A DNA stretch of 64,000 nt from Prorocentrum cordatum (taxonomy: Eukaryota > Sar > Dinophyceae > Prorocentrales > Prorocentraceae): assembly GCA_963575745.1 (NCBI GenBank), contig CAUYUJ010005681.1, forward strand, positions 57,680-121,679, in the 5' to 3' direction. Under the pieces are notes generated by a model. The model made no database searches, was not told the DNA's origin, and saw nothing but the letters and a program-made list of their open reading frames with translations. The position numbers and the translations under genes are program-made. Positions 1 to 11,889 of this stretch are shown in pieces; positions within the stretch are counted from its first letter, which is position 1; the number at the start of each line of letters is the position of its first letter.

Positions 1-210
1 TGATGATGATGCTGTTGCTAATGATGATGTTGCTGATGCTTGCGGGATGATGATGCTGGTAGCGATGGTAGTGATGTTGCTAATGCTGATGATGATGAGG
101 ATGATGATGATGCTGATGCTGATGCTGACGACGACGCTGACGCCGACGATGATGATGATGACGATTATGATGCTGATGCTGATTATGATGATGATGCTTA
201 TGACGACAAC

Positions 211-278
<68 letters not shown>

Positions 279-1645
279 CGATGCTGATGCTGCTGATGAT
301 GATGCTGTTGCTAATGAGGGTGTTACTGATGCTTGCGGGATGATGATGCTGATAGCGATGGTAGTGATGTTGCTAATGCTGATGATGATGATGATGATGA
401 TGAGGATGATGCTGATGCTGATGCTGATGATGATGTTGTGGTGGTTGTGATGGTGATGGTGATTCCGATGATGATGATGCTGTTGTTGCTGGTGATGCTG
501 ATGATGCTGATGATGCTGAATCTGCTGATGATGCTGGTCATGATGTCGCTGCTGCTGCTGATGATTTTTATGATGCTGATTCTTACGATGATGACGATTC
601 TGCTGATGATGATTATGACGACGAGTACGAGGATAATGATGCTGACGATGCTCATGCTGATGTCAATCATGGCGATGATGCTGCTGATGATGATGCTGAT
701 GGTGATGATGATGCTGATCACGATGCTAAGGCTGCGGAGGCTGCTGCTGATGATGATGGCGCTGCTGCTGATGCTGTTTATTGTGATGTGGGATATGGTA
801 AAGATGCTGATGGTGATGATGATGATGCTGATAGTGATGTTATGATTCTTAGGATGATGCTGATGATGATGCTAATGGTGTTACTGCTGATGACGGCGAT
901 GCTGATCATGCTTATGATGAATATAATGCTGATGATGCTGCTGACGACGACGATGCTGGTGATGAGCTTCTGATGACGATGACGATGCCTATGATGATGC
1001 TGATGATGGTGATGACGACGATGCTCTTGCTGATGCTGATGCTGATGCTGCTGATGCTGATGCTTATGACGACACCGACGGTGATGATGATGCTGACGAT
1101 GTTGACGCTGATGCTGATGACAATGATGGTGGTAATGATGATACTGATGATGCTGATCGCGATGCTGATGCCGACGACGATGACGATACTGTTGATGCTG
1201 AGGAGGAGGAGGATGCTGATGCTGATGCTGATGCTGATGCTGATGATGATGATGACTATGATGATGCTGATGATGATTTTGATGACATGCTGCTGATGAT
1301 GATGGTGATGATGATGATGATGGTGATGGTGTGATGATGCTGATGATGCTGACTATGCTGATGATGCTGGTCATGATGCCGCTGCTGCTGCTGATGATTC
1401 TTATGATGCTGATTCTTACGATGATGCCGATTCTGCTGATGATGATTCTGACGACGAGTACGAGGATAATGATGCTGACGATGCTCATGCTGATGACAAT
1501 CATGGCGATGATGCTGATGGTGATGATGATGCTGATGGTGCTGATGATGCTGATCACGATGCTAATGTTGCGGAGGCTGCTGCTGATGATGATGGCGCTG
1601 CTGCTGATGATGTTTATTGTGATGGGGGGTATGGTAAAGGTGATG

Positions 1646-1677
<32 letters not shown>

Positions 1678-2489
1678 GATGATGCTGATAGTGATGTTAT
1701 GATTCTTAGGATGATGCTGATGATGATGCTAATGGTGTTACTGCTGATGACGGCGATGCTGATCATGCTTATGATGAGTAATGCTGAGGATGATGATGTC
1801 GACGACGACGATGCTGGTGATGAGCTGCTGATGACGATGACGATGCCTATGCTGATGATGCTGATGATGACGACGATGCTCTTGTTGATGCTGATGCTGA
1901 TGCTGCTGATGATGATGCTTATGAAGACTCCGACGGTGATGATGATGCTGACGATGTTGACGCTGATGCTGATGAAGATGATGGTGGTGATACTGATGAT
2001 GATGATGCTGATAGCGATGCTGATGACGACGATGATGACGATACTGATGATGCTGAGGAGGAGGAGGATGCTGATGCTGATGCTGTTGCTGATGATGATG
2101 ACTATGCTGATGCTGATGATGATTTTGATGACATGCTGCTGATGATGATGGTGATGATGATGATGATGATGATGGTGATGGTGTGATGATGCTGGTGATG
2201 CCGATGATGATGATGATGATGATGATGGTGCAGCTGATACTGATGATGATGGTGATGATGATGATGATGATGTTGCTGCTGGTGGTGATGATGATGAAAC
2301 TGATGATGATGATGACGCGGTCATGGTGCCGGTTATCATGCTGCTGATGATGATGATTCTGATGCTGATGCTGATGCTGGTGCTGATGACGACGACGAGG
2401 ACGATGCTGTTGATGACGACGGCGACGACGGCGGTGATGATGATGACGATGATCATGATGATGATGCTGCTGATGATGATGATTGCTGC

Positions 2490-2533
<44 letters not shown>

Positions 2534-2635
2534 CTTCTGATTATGATGCTGTTGATGATGATGCTGATGCTGTTGGTGATGATGCTGATGCTGATGCTGA
2601 TGCTGATGGTGATGACTATGCTGATGATGATGGTC

Positions 2636-2682
<47 letters not shown>

Positions 2683-2936
2683 TATTATGGTGGTGGTGGT
2701 GGTGGTGGGGTTGGGTGGTGGTGTTGGTGGTGCAGATGATGATGATGACGATGCTGCTGCTGCTGATGATGATGATGATTCCTACGATGATGATGATGAT
2801 AATGCTGAAGCTGATGATGATGCTGCTGATCATGATGATTCTGAAAATGATGATGATGCTGCTGATGATGCTGATAATGATGATGATGATGCTGATGATC
2901 ATGATGATGCTGACGATGATGATGATGATGATGATT

Positions 2937-2977
<41 letters not shown>

Positions 2978-3046
2978 CATGATGATGCTGATTATGATGA
3001 TGATGCTGATGATGACGACGGCGATGACGATGACGATGACGATGAC

Positions 3047-3116
<70 letters not shown>

Positions 3117-3133
3117 CTGATGCTGATGCTGAT

Positions 3134-3164
<31 letters not shown>

Positions 3165-3229
3165 ATGACGAGGAGGAGGAGGTGGTGGAGGGAGAAGGAG
3201 GAGGGGGGGGAGAAGGTCGAGGAGGTTGA
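1..3229. repeat. GAT/GCT trinucleotide repeat block
   Basis: Almost every triplet is GAT, GCT, GAC or a one-base variant, with pure (GAT)n runs near 210-280, 2490-2530, 2640-2680, 2930-2975 and 3045-3115. The block ends in GGA/GGT triplets at 3168-3229. Read on the plus strand the frames give poly-Asp or poly-Met, and on the minus strand poly-Ile, poly-His or poly-Ser, all with few stops. These ORFs follow from the repeat composition. I see no start context, domain or frame preference that would support a gene. Confidence 0.95.
490..2185. repeat. Tandem duplication of a ~0.84 kb segment inside the GAT block
   Basis: The segment 490-1335 recurs at about 1336-2185. Marker strings line up with offsets of 833 bp (533 to 1366), 857 bp (831 to 1688) and 846 bp (1281 to 2127), so the copies differ mainly by gain or loss of triplets. 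A second, shorter duplication repeats the opening 1-90 at about 303-390. Confidence 0.85.
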
Positions 3230-3429
3230 CCGCCTGCACCTGGCCGTTGGGGGACCGGGCCTGCTGGTCCAGACTCTTGCCCCGAAGGACTGCGTTCTCG
3301 GTCTGCTTGTAGTATTCCACTGCGTCGATGTACTCCTTGCCCTGGACCCCCAGCCATGTCTTCCAGAAGGAGGAGCGTCAGACTCGAGGGAGCCGGGACT
3401 CGGGTTTGCCCATGCTTCCTGACGATCGC

Positions 3430-3940
3430 GTTCGGGATTTTGACGGTCCAGCTTGCGTGGGATGTCTGCAGCGGGAGCTCGCATCAAATTTCATATTGGG
3501 TCTCGTCATTCTCATATGTCTCCGTCAGGCCATCCCGAGTCCCCCGAACCCGAGTTTTACGTCTCCCTGGCTTGAACTTGGGCCAAGGACACTGGATCAG
3601 GAGGGCACCTCTTCTGCTGCGTCTGTCTGGCGCTGAACATGATCCTCTGCCCTCGAGTCGGAAGGCCGACGGGAGCCGGCGCGCCTCCGTCCTCCATGCT
3701 TGAAGCTGTCGGGCTTGCCACGCCCTTTCCCCTCGTGCTGAGACCTGTCTTGTTGGTACAGTCAACCCGCATGGTAAGGATGGGCAACCTTCCCAAGCGT
3801 ACCCTTGCATTCTTGCCTCTTCGGCCCATCCTTGGCCACCTTTGCTGGCTAACCTCGTTCGAAAAACGTTCGCATGGGCCTCCAAGGCCCTTACATCCTC
3901 ACCGCGCATCCTTATGATACGGGTTGAGTGTAGTGTCGCT
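3430..3940. repeat. Dispersed element, copy 1 (second copy near 39.47-39.83 kb)
   Basis: Two stretches recur near 39.5 kb in the same order and orientation. The first runs from the string TTTTGACGGTCCAGCTT (3442) through a GGATGTCTGC...GGGAGCTCGC core. The second starts at GGATGGGCAACCTTCCCA (3778) and runs through CTTCGGCCCATCCTT to GATACGGG. The two copies diverge by roughly 15-20% by eye. No domain was recognised on either strand. Confidence 0.7.
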
Positions 3941-4070
3941 TCTGGAATCCGCGTTATACTGACATCACCAATCTGTTCGGCTGGCCCACGCCCAACCGTT
4001 GCATCCCCGCTTGCCGCAGCACGCGTACGTAGCGAGACATCGCAGGACCAGAAATGTCCGTATGAAGACG

Positions 4071-4196
4071 CTAGATGGAGGGAGGGAGGAAGGGATGGGG
4101 GAGGGAGGGAGGGAGGGAGGGAGGGAGGGAGGGAGTGGATGAGGAGGAGGAGGAGGAGGAGGAGGAGGAGGAGGAGGAGGAGGAGGAGGAGGACCT
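4071..4196. repeat. GGGA and GGA microsatellites
   Basis: A (GGGA)n tract at about 4078-4135 is followed by (GGA)n to 4192. The flank 4197-4870 has no recognisable gene; it holds a further G/A-rich degenerate stretch at 4355-4490 and otherwise unique GC-rich sequence. Confidence 0.9.
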
Positions 4197-4879
4197 AGTG
4201 ATGGACTTCTGGCGGGTTGCTGAGTGATGCAGCCTCGAGCGCAGGAAGCAGCGGACGCTTGTCGTCCGCGCGCGGCTTCTGAGCCACGCCCTTTGACTGC
4301 GGACAAGTTCAAAGCGCCAGGGCGTGCGTTTCGCACATGCGCCAAGATGGCTACGGAAGGAGCGGGAGGAGGAGGAGGTGGTGGAGCAGGAGGGGCAGGA
4401 GGAGGAGGCGGCAGGGGATGGGCTGGAGGAGGAGGGGGAGGACGGGGAGGGGGGAGGAGTAGGGGGAGGGGGAGGAGGGACGGGGGGGCATTTCTCCTCA
4501 GTGCCCAACACCATGACTTGTCGCGCTGCGCAGGGCGGCACCGTCACGGGGAGCCGTCTCTTTTCCAGGCCTCGGCCGCCGGCTCCGGACATGGCGCAGC
4601 CGCGGCCGCAGCACAGGAGCGTTCAAGACTGCTGGGCTCGGTCTCCGATGGATGCGAGCAAAAATCCAGGAATCTTGATCCTCATCTTGGCACCCGAATC
4701 AATTCAGGGTTCTGCTTTCCACAGACGGAGTCTGGGCCGCGTGGAGGTCTGTGGATCGGGCTTCGTATTTCAATGCGCTATATATTACTTTCAGTTATTT
4801 GATGGCTTTCGGCCCATCCCGCCACCGTGCGTGGGTTGTGGGTCAGAGTTCGCAGGGATGCTTCTTCGGGTCTCTTCGG

Positions 4880-5185
4880 AGCGCTCTCGGGGGCCACTTG
4901 GGAACAGTTTTGGGGCATCTTGGGAGCTTCTTGGGGGCCTCTTGGGGGCCTCTTGAGGGCCTCGTGGGGGCCACTTGGGGGGCCACTTGTGGCCTCCTGG
5001 GGACCCCTCGGGGCCGAGGGCTCGAAATGTCCGTTCGGGTTCCCCATCTGGGCCCTGGAGCGTCAGGAAGCCGAACTGCTCGAACGCTGAAATCCTTCAA
5101 GAACCGAAGTCAAGTCGATGAAGTCAACCTCTTGGGGCCCTCCGGGAAGGCCTCTTGGGAGGCCTCTTGGACCGTCTTGGAGCCG
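4880..5185. repeat. CTTGG repeat block
   Basis: Degenerate tandem repeat built on CTTGGGGGCCT and CTTGGGCCGT, with CTTGG recurring every 10-12 bp. The preceding bases 4803-4835 (TTTCGGCCCATCCCGCCACC) match the flank of other blocks, for example 56018-56060 on the other strand. No gene. Confidence 0.85.
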
Positions 5186-5199
5186 TTCGGCGACTCGGA

Positions 5200-5365
5200 T
5201 TAAGTCGGGCCTGTCCCTCTACAGGGTAAATATTCAAAAGTAGTCAAAACATAGTACGGGGACTATTTTTTGGAGTATTTTTTGGCAGTGAGGTGGCATT
5301 TTTGGGGTATTTTTTAAATTTTTTTCGTCGAAAATCCCCCTGTGGGGGGACACGCCCGACTCAAG
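5200..5365. mobile_element. MITE-like element, full copy 1
   Basis: The left end reads TTAAGTCGGGCCTGTCCC and the right end, reverse-complemented, reads CTTGAGTCGGGCGTGTCCC, giving terminal inverted repeats of about 25 bp that both run into a CTACAGGG-like box. The interior is unusually T-rich (ATTTTTTGGAGTATTTTTTGG) for this GC-rich region and has no ORF. It is about 166 bp long. A second complete copy is at 16829-16976, and end fragments lie at 6918 and 17146. No target-site duplication was obvious. Confidence 0.65.
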
Positions 5366-6590
5366 ACTCTGAGCACTCGTGGACAGCGCCGTTACGACAG
5401 AATCTGTTCTGGATCCCACCTTTTACCGACTCCGGACAGTGAGCGCATGGCCGGAATGTTCTAGTGTTTTGGGCGCTTCGGCCCCACCCTGCAGCACCCG
5501 CGCGGTGCACGATGCAGGCCGTGCCGTGCCCCAAGCACTCGTGGACCAGCCTGGGGCTCTCTTCGGGCTGCCTTGGCCCCTCTTGGAGCCCTCCTCGGCC
5601 CAAGGGGCGTCGGGCAGCAGGCCGCGCTCGGAACGGCGGCAGGCCCCCGACCAGCTGCGAGCAGCCCTGGGAGACTTGAGAATTTTTGGGGCCTGGGCCC
5701 CTTAAGTATCAGGAGGGGGAAACAAAACTTACAGACATGATTCATTGTCGATTCCCCAGAAAATGTGGGGACATATGGGAAGTGGGGGGGGAAGACAAAC
5801 ACCCAGAACATGTGGGAAAATAGGGGGAATCCTGTGAGTTGTGTGTGTATTTCTTTGTGTGCCCCAGGGCCCCTTCACAAATATTCCTCAGGAGTGAGGA
5901 TTGAGGCTTAGATGATGAGGTAAAGGACCTGAGGGTGCGCCCACTCCGTGCCCAGCGGCACGGCAGCGGATCTCAGCTCTCTTCGTGCCCAGCTGCCGCC
6001 GCTCCATCTTCCACCCTCTGCAATTTCTAGATCAGCGCCCTCTTTTCTTCTCATTTGAGCGGCGTACGATAACGCGGTCGTCTGCGCCGACATTGGCGCA
6101 GAAGCTGCCCGTGTAAGGCCGCGCGTAAGCGCCCTCGCTTCCAGTGTAGCGTGCCGCGCTAGCGGCCCGCGTAAGCTGCGGCGTGAGGTCGCTACGTCAT
6201 CTCAAGTAAGACCCGCTTTTGGTCGTCGCTCATTTGATCGTGCTTGTCGAACTGCAGTTCTTCGAACCTGTTCGGGAAACAGTCCCCTCCCCCTGCTGGG
6301 CCTCTAGAGGCCCCTGGAGGTCAGTCCTCCCAAGTCCCTGGAGCTCCCTAGAGCTCTCCGGAACTTTCCATGAGGCGCCTGGACAAACTTAGAGCCAATA
6401 GGTGGCGGCGCGCACAGGGGGGAGGTGAAGGCTTCGTAGAAGGAGGCTGCTTCTTGTAAGGCGCTGGCCTTCCATCTACAGATGAGGCCCGCGCCTTTAC
6501 GAGGCGGGGTACTTCTAAGAAGGCCTCCCCCCTCCCCCCATCCCCTCGTGCGCACCGCCAACACAGGCCTCGATCTTCGGTCCTCGATCG
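5366..6590. other. Gene-free stretch
   Basis: Unique GC-rich sequence with short overlapping ORFs on both strands and no recognisable domain. A weak CTTGG-like patch lies at 5545-5600. Nothing else could be supported. Confidence 0.5.
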
Positions 6591-6715
6591 ATCAGCAACG
6601 ACGGCGGCGACGTTGGCGGCGGCGGCGGCGACGTCGGCGACGTTGGCGGTGACGGCGGCGACGGCGGCGGCGGCGGCGGCGGCGGCGACGTCGGCGCCCC
6701 GCGCGCAGGGCCACG
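6591..6715. repeat. GGC/GAC trinucleotide repeat
   Basis: Runs of GGCGGC interrupted by GACGTT, GACGTC and GACGGC triplets. It is stop-free in several frames and not considered coding. Confidence 0.85.
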
Positions 6716-6917
6716 CCGCGCACGGCTCCTCGTGAGCCGCGCGGCGCGCCGCGGAAGACCCGCGGCCCCCCGGCGGTGCAGTCGCTCGCGGCGGGCAGCA
6801 GTCGCACGCGCGCGCGCGCGCCCCGCGGCGGAAAAGTCCTTCGCCTTGCTCCTGCTCCTGCTCCTCCTCCTCCTCCTCCTCCTCCTTGCATCGCCATCCT
6901 CCCCAGTCGTGCTAGGC

Positions 6918-6985
6918 TTAAGTCGGGCACGTCGCTGTACAGGAGGAATGTTCTGGGGACGATTTTTCGACTATTTTTGATTGCT
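6918..6985. mobile_element. MITE-like element, left-end fragment
   Basis: The bases CTTAAGTCGGGCACGTCGCT followed by GTACAGGAGGAATGTTC and a T-rich run match the left end of the elements at 5200 and 16829. The right terminal repeat is missing. Confidence 0.55.
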
Positions 6986-7117
6986 TTAAGGCACAGAACC
7001 ATATCCCAAATCTTCAGAGGGGTAGTGCCAGACGGGACCGCCCGACGCTTCCCCGCCCTCCCGACACAATCCCGGATCGTGCCGAACCCCTCCCCCGCCA
7101 GATGTGCGATGGCGTCC

Positions 7118-7870
7118 TCGTCCGCAGCCGAAGCAGGGAACAAGCAGATCCTCGCTCTCCCGCGGCTAGGCCGCCCAATCGAGCTCCTTCGCCTCCTCCT
7201 CTTCCTCCTCCTCCTCCCTCGTCCTCCTCCTCCCTCGTCCTCCTCCTCCTCCTCCTCCTCCTCCTGCTCATCCCTCCTCCTCCTCCTCGGGTCGCCTACG
7301 GCCCCGGGGGAAACCGTGCAGGCAGACCCTCGCGCTCCCGCCGCTAGGCCGCCCAATCGAGCTCCTTCGCCTCCTCCTCCTCCTCCTCCTCCTCCTCCTC
7401 CTCCTCCTCCTCCCTAGTCGTCGTCCTCCTCCTCCTCCTCCCTCGTCGTCCTCTCTCCCTCCCTCGTCCTCCTCCTCTTCCTCCTCCTCCTCCTCTTCTC
7501 TCCTCCTCTCTCTGCTCATCCTCCTCCTCTCCTCCTCCTCCTCCTCCTCCTCCTCCTCCTCGGGTCGTATACGCCCCGGGGGAAACCGTGCAGGCAGACC
7601 CTCGCGCTCCCGCCCGCTAGGCCGCCCAATCGAGCTCCTTCGCCTCCCTCCTCCTCCTTCCTCCCTCTCCTCCTCCTCCCTCCTCCTCCTCCTCCTCCTC
7701 CTCCTCCTCCTCCTCCTCCTCCTCCTCCTCCTCCTCCTCGTCGTCGTCCTCTCTCCTCCTCCTCCTCCTCCTCCTCTTCCTCCTCCTCCCTCTTCCTCCT
7801 CCTCCTCCTCCTCCTCTCCCTCCTCCTCCTCCTCCTCCTCCTCCTCCTCCTCCTCCTCCTCCCCCCTCTG
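7118..7870. repeat. Composite (CCT)n array with three copies of a GC-rich spacer
   Basis: Long (CCT)n tracts at about 7196-7285, 7372-7412, 7418-7560 and 7646-7862 are separated by a spacer carrying CCGCTAGGCCGCCCAATCGA. Copies of the spacer lie at about 7136-7195, 7289-7375 and 7561-7646. The second and third also share GGCCCCGGGGGAAACCGTGC-type sequence. Minus-strand ORFs are poly-Glu or poly-Arg and arise from the tract. Confidence 0.85.
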
Positions 7871-8470
7871 TCCCCAGACTCGGCCAGGTGAGCCATCCAC
7901 ACCCGTCGGTCTGGAGGCGCAGGCCCCAGCCTGCGGCCGCCCCTGCGCTTCGCTCCGGGTCGGGTCCCTGCCGCCTTCCTCCAGAGGACCGTGGCACCCG
8001 CCATCCTCCTGGCTGGCCACCTCTCCTCGGTCGTCTCGATGTGCGTCCTCCCGTCCTCCTATCCTCGCTCGCTGTCGTTCGCTGAGTAGCGGAGCAGGTA
8101 ACCTCCGGAGCTCCTCCTCCACCTCGTCAAGCTCGTCCTCTCTTTCCATGTCCGCGCCACAGCAGCTCACCGCGATGTTCTGCCGCGCTCGGGTCCGAGG
8201 CTTGAGGTTTGCGGGCGAAGTGTCGGTGTTCAAGGGTGGTAATCACAACCCCCACTTTCTCGGAGAAGGTATCTGAAATGCCGTTTTTCCCAAAACATCG
8301 CCACCCGCCAACTTCCCTCCCCCTCTCCCCAGTCCTTTCCTTTCTCCGCCTCCTGCACCCCCGTTTCCGCCTCCGCCCCCATCAGTGCTTCCGCCTCCCC
8401 CTGCACCTCCTCTTCCAGCGCTGATCTTTTCCTTCCTCTGCCTCCCCCCTCCCCCCCGTCCCCCTCCAAC
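7871..8470. other. Gene-free stretch
   Basis: Unique sequence between the (CCT)n and (CAT)n tracts. It has only short ORFs with no recognised domain. Confidence 0.45.
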
Positions 8471-8475
8471 CCCCG

Positions 8476-8930
<455 letters not shown>

Positions 8931-9408
8931 CTAATCGCTGATGGCAGCGACCAGGTGACGCATCACCTTTCTGGGATCCACGTGCAGTCGCCCCTTGACC
9001 ACGCCCGCGCCGTCGCCGGCACCTCAATTACAGTCGGGGCCCTGAAGAAGGAACCCTTTTGGTTGGGGAGGGGCTCCGCGTTCCATAAGTGTTTCGCATC
9101 TTGCATTGGATTTTCCTTAGGTCTTCGATACGAAATCGAAGTTCAACTTATGGAAAACAGGGGCCTCGTTCCTTATTTAGGGTTCCTTAGGTCAACGCCT
9201 CGACTGTAGAGTCGCCCTCTCTCAATCCAGGCCCCTGTCCCCCGTGTCGCCAAGCTGGGGCACGATGGTCCCGCAAACGTGCGCACACTCCCTCCCGAAG
9301 CCCGCTCGGGGCTCCACTCGGGGCCGCCCCCGCCGCCCTGCGATGGGCCCCCGAATCCTGACCCCCGCCGTTTTTTCCACGCGTTTCCTGCCAGACGGCC
9401 TAAGGCGG

Positions 9409-9585
9409 TTTTAGAAAAGCGAAGCGAATTCTGGAACGCAAGACGACATTCTAGAACCGCAAAGCGAATTCTAGAACATCCTAGAATTTAGCAGTATAAA
9501 GCGCAAACAAGAACAAGTTCTAGAACGGCCAAACCAATTCTAGAACGACGAAGTTGATTCTAGAACGCAAAAAACGATTCTAGAA
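9409..9585. repeat. 20-bp-period repeat of TTCTAGAAC
   Basis: TTCTAGAA or a one-base variant starts at 9409 (TTTTAGAA), 9429 (TTCTGGAA), 9449 and 9469, then again at 9518, 9538, 9558 and 9578. Spacing is exactly 20 bp within each group. A lone TCCTAGAA sits at 9479. The octamer is palindromic and equals two inverted heat-shock-element pentamers (TTC-NN-GAA). Whether it acts as a regulatory site is inference; no gene starts nearby. Confidence 0.85.
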
Positions 9586-9608
9586 TTCTGGATTGACCTT
9601 TCGGCCGT

Positions 9609-9710
9609 CAGTCTCGTGCTGTTTCACCCGTCGAGTGCCAGTCGCGTGCTCGTACACCTGCCGCGCGCCAGTCGCGTGCCCGTTCTTCTGTCTTGCGCCA
9701 GTCGCGTGCT
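9609..9710 (+). repeat. 30-bp tandem repeat with an open decapeptide frame
   Basis: CAGTCGCGTGCT or a close variant starts at 9609, 9639, 9669 and 9699, exactly 30 bp apart. One plus-strand frame (9593-9814) reads it as a ten-residue repeat containing PVAC and a second Cys four residues later. The same frame runs on into Gln/Thr/Pro-rich sequence made by the next repeat. A real peptide cannot be excluded but is not supported by anything else. Confidence 0.8.
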
Positions 9711-9716
9711 GGGGGG

Positions 9717-9815
9717 CCCAGAGTCAGCCAGCCACCCAACCAACCATCCATCCAACCATCCAGCCCGACACTCAATCCGCCAGCCAACTAACTAGCGAGC
9801 CAACCAACCAATAGC
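9717..9815. repeat. CCAA/CCAT imperfect tetranucleotide repeat
   Basis: CCAACCAACCATCCATCCAA-type units degrade toward 9815. It abuts the 30-bp repeat on the left and the LINE remnant region on the right. Confidence 0.8.
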
Positions 9816-10164
9816 GAACCGCTCGGACAATCAGGGAAGGGGCGCCGGCAACATATGGAAACAACAGTGAAGACAATGTCAAGAGAGTTCGCGCCCGCCT
9901 GCCATCCGCAGATGCGCTGAACGGGGATTCGTCGAGGCACGAACAACCCACGAGTGATACCGGCGGGGCGGCAAAGCCTTGTTTGAAGGATTGCTGGGTG
10001 CGAGCCATCAGCTGTGCCTGATCACGAGCGGGCGCAATCGTGACGTCGTAGCAGAAGCCAGGCGATGCATATACACAGGCTGTTACACAACACAAGCTTC
10101 AACCCTAAATCCACCCAGCCACAACACGGATTGATTTTCGAGGTGCAAAAGCCCATATGGACTT

Positions 10165-11275
10165 CACCCTAAGCCAATCCACCCTAAGGAAATAATCAGC
10201 AAACCCGTCTGAGCGTAGCCCGTGAACTCGGCTTCGCGGGCTTCCAACTCTGCCGCCGCTGCCTGGAGCAATTCGTTCTCCCCCCTGCCACTGCAGACAG
10301 CTTGCATCATCGCCGTGGGGTCCATTCGCTTGGGGGGCATGTGGGGCAGCATGTACGGGTTGTTCTCATATTCCAGCATGAGTCTCAAGGGTAAATGGTC
10401 CAGTGGGGGTATGCTGCGCACTGCTTGCAGCTGAGCCCCGAGGGGCCGTAAGACCTTACACTGCCGAACGCAGTCGTAGTATCTCGCTGCCATGAGGGAG
10501 ACGACGTCGGAGGGGTCGATGACGAATATAAGGCGTCCTCGATCGGGAGAAACGTAGATGGGGCCACCAGCTGCTGGTCGTCAAGTAGCTTGCGGATCCC
10601 TTCACCCACTTCGCGCCGACGGGACTCCAGATCCGGTACGGGCCAACGGAAGCACTCGGAGGTTCTGTCCAGACGCCCGATATGTTCGAACAGCCGAAGC
10701 CGTCGATGATTTCGGCTTAACCAAAAAGACAGGGAACGTGCGGGCTGGAAACTTGTGCATCAGTTCTCGCCACCACCCAGTCAGGGCCTGGACCGCAGCG
10801 TAGTTAGACCCTGCTTGACCACGTTGGATGGTTGCGGTGGGTAATACATGACTCCGAGCGCCACGTCAATCGCATCGCGCTTCACCTTGGCTGCCACCGC
10901 CCGTCCCACAGTTGGCCAGGGCTCCACCCACACCTGAATAACGTCCTGGTCGCGGTATTCTGGGTCTAGAATATCTGCACACTCCGGAGAACTATTACTA
11001 TAGGCTCCTGGAGTGTAGACCGACTCGATCACCAACCCTCCTCGACACAAGTACTCCTGTCCCCTTGGCCCGTTCCTTGGTCCCCGACAGCAGAAGGATG
11101 TCAGATCAGCGGGTGGCGGCGAGCAGCTCGTGGAGTCGCTCGCCCGTCGCATGCACGGAGTTGAAAGCAAAGATCCGCAAGGCGGACCTCGCCACAGCGC
11201 CCGCGCTAGCGCCATGACCACGCATGGAGGAGTTCTCCGATCCTTCGGCACTGTGTGGGAGGTGCCATTCACCTC
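10165..11275 (-). pseudogene. LINE remnant B: APE-type endonuclease domain only
   Basis: Read on the minus strand, this matches the endonuclease part of LINE A segment by segment. The N-terminal FNSVHATGERLHELL (about 11105-11170) corresponds to WNPYSARGDSLEELV in A. An in-frame TGA follows, then DILLLSGTKE with the metal-binding Glu. Next come a VKRDAIDVALGVMYYPPQP strand (about 10810-10890) and the closing DHLPLRL motif near 10400. The linker after it (PTAMMQAV, about 10310) also matches A. Frame changes and the stop show it is dead. No reverse transcriptase follows toward 9.8 kb, so the 3' side is missing, the opposite of usual LINE 5' truncation. Confidence 0.75.
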
Positions 11276-11308
11276 CGATCCTGACTGGTTCTGAGCCGCC
11301 CAGGGGCG

Positions 11309-11545
11309 AGGAGGAGGAGGAGGAGGAGGAGGAGGAGGATAACAAAGACGACGACGACCACGACGACGAGGAAGAGGAGGAAATGGGAAATGAAAACGAC
11401 GATGGCAAGGACGAGGAGGAGGAGGAGGAGGAGGAGGAGAAGACAGATGACGACGCCGACCACGACGACGAGGATGAGGAGGAGAAGGGAAAGGAATACG
11501 ATTATGTAATGACGAGGACGAGGAGGAGGAGGAGGAGGAGGAGAC
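11309..11545. repeat. GAG/GAC-rich tract upstream of LINE B
   Basis: (GAG)n with GAC and GAT interruptions gives Glu/Asp-rich frames on plus and Ser/Leu-rich frames on minus. Seen from the minus strand it lies just 5' of the LINE B endonuclease. A similar but shorter (GAG)n tract lies just 5' of the LINE A endonuclease at 16320-16370. Confidence 0.8.
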
Positions 11546-11889
11546 TTAGACTTAGACTTGCTCATGTGATCCCTCCTGAGCCTACCCTCGAACTCTGAGA
11601 AACAAATGCAGGAAAGCTTGGATCCTGAGGGGCGATACCATAGGACGCCAGTCTTACGCCAAACCCGAGCCATGCACACGCGTGGGCGAGAGTCCAGGGA
11701 GGGACTCCCCCCCTTCCTCAACTGGGATTGGCACCTCCCAAGGAGGCACCCCCCAGCCAGGCAGGAAGGGGTGTCACCCAGACTCCTCGCCCTGCGCACT
11801 GCCCCGTAGGAGGGCAGACCCCGCGTCGAAGGCATTCGGCCCCGCGGGGGGCCCCCGAGGGGGCCGAAACACGGTCGAGCGCTACTGGA

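Noticed and set aside
40-3229. Long Asp-rich, Met-rich, His-rich and Ile-rich ORFs in the first 3.2 kb
   Set aside because: They are the reading frames of a GAT-type trinucleotide repeat, open on both strands, with no non-repeat domain.
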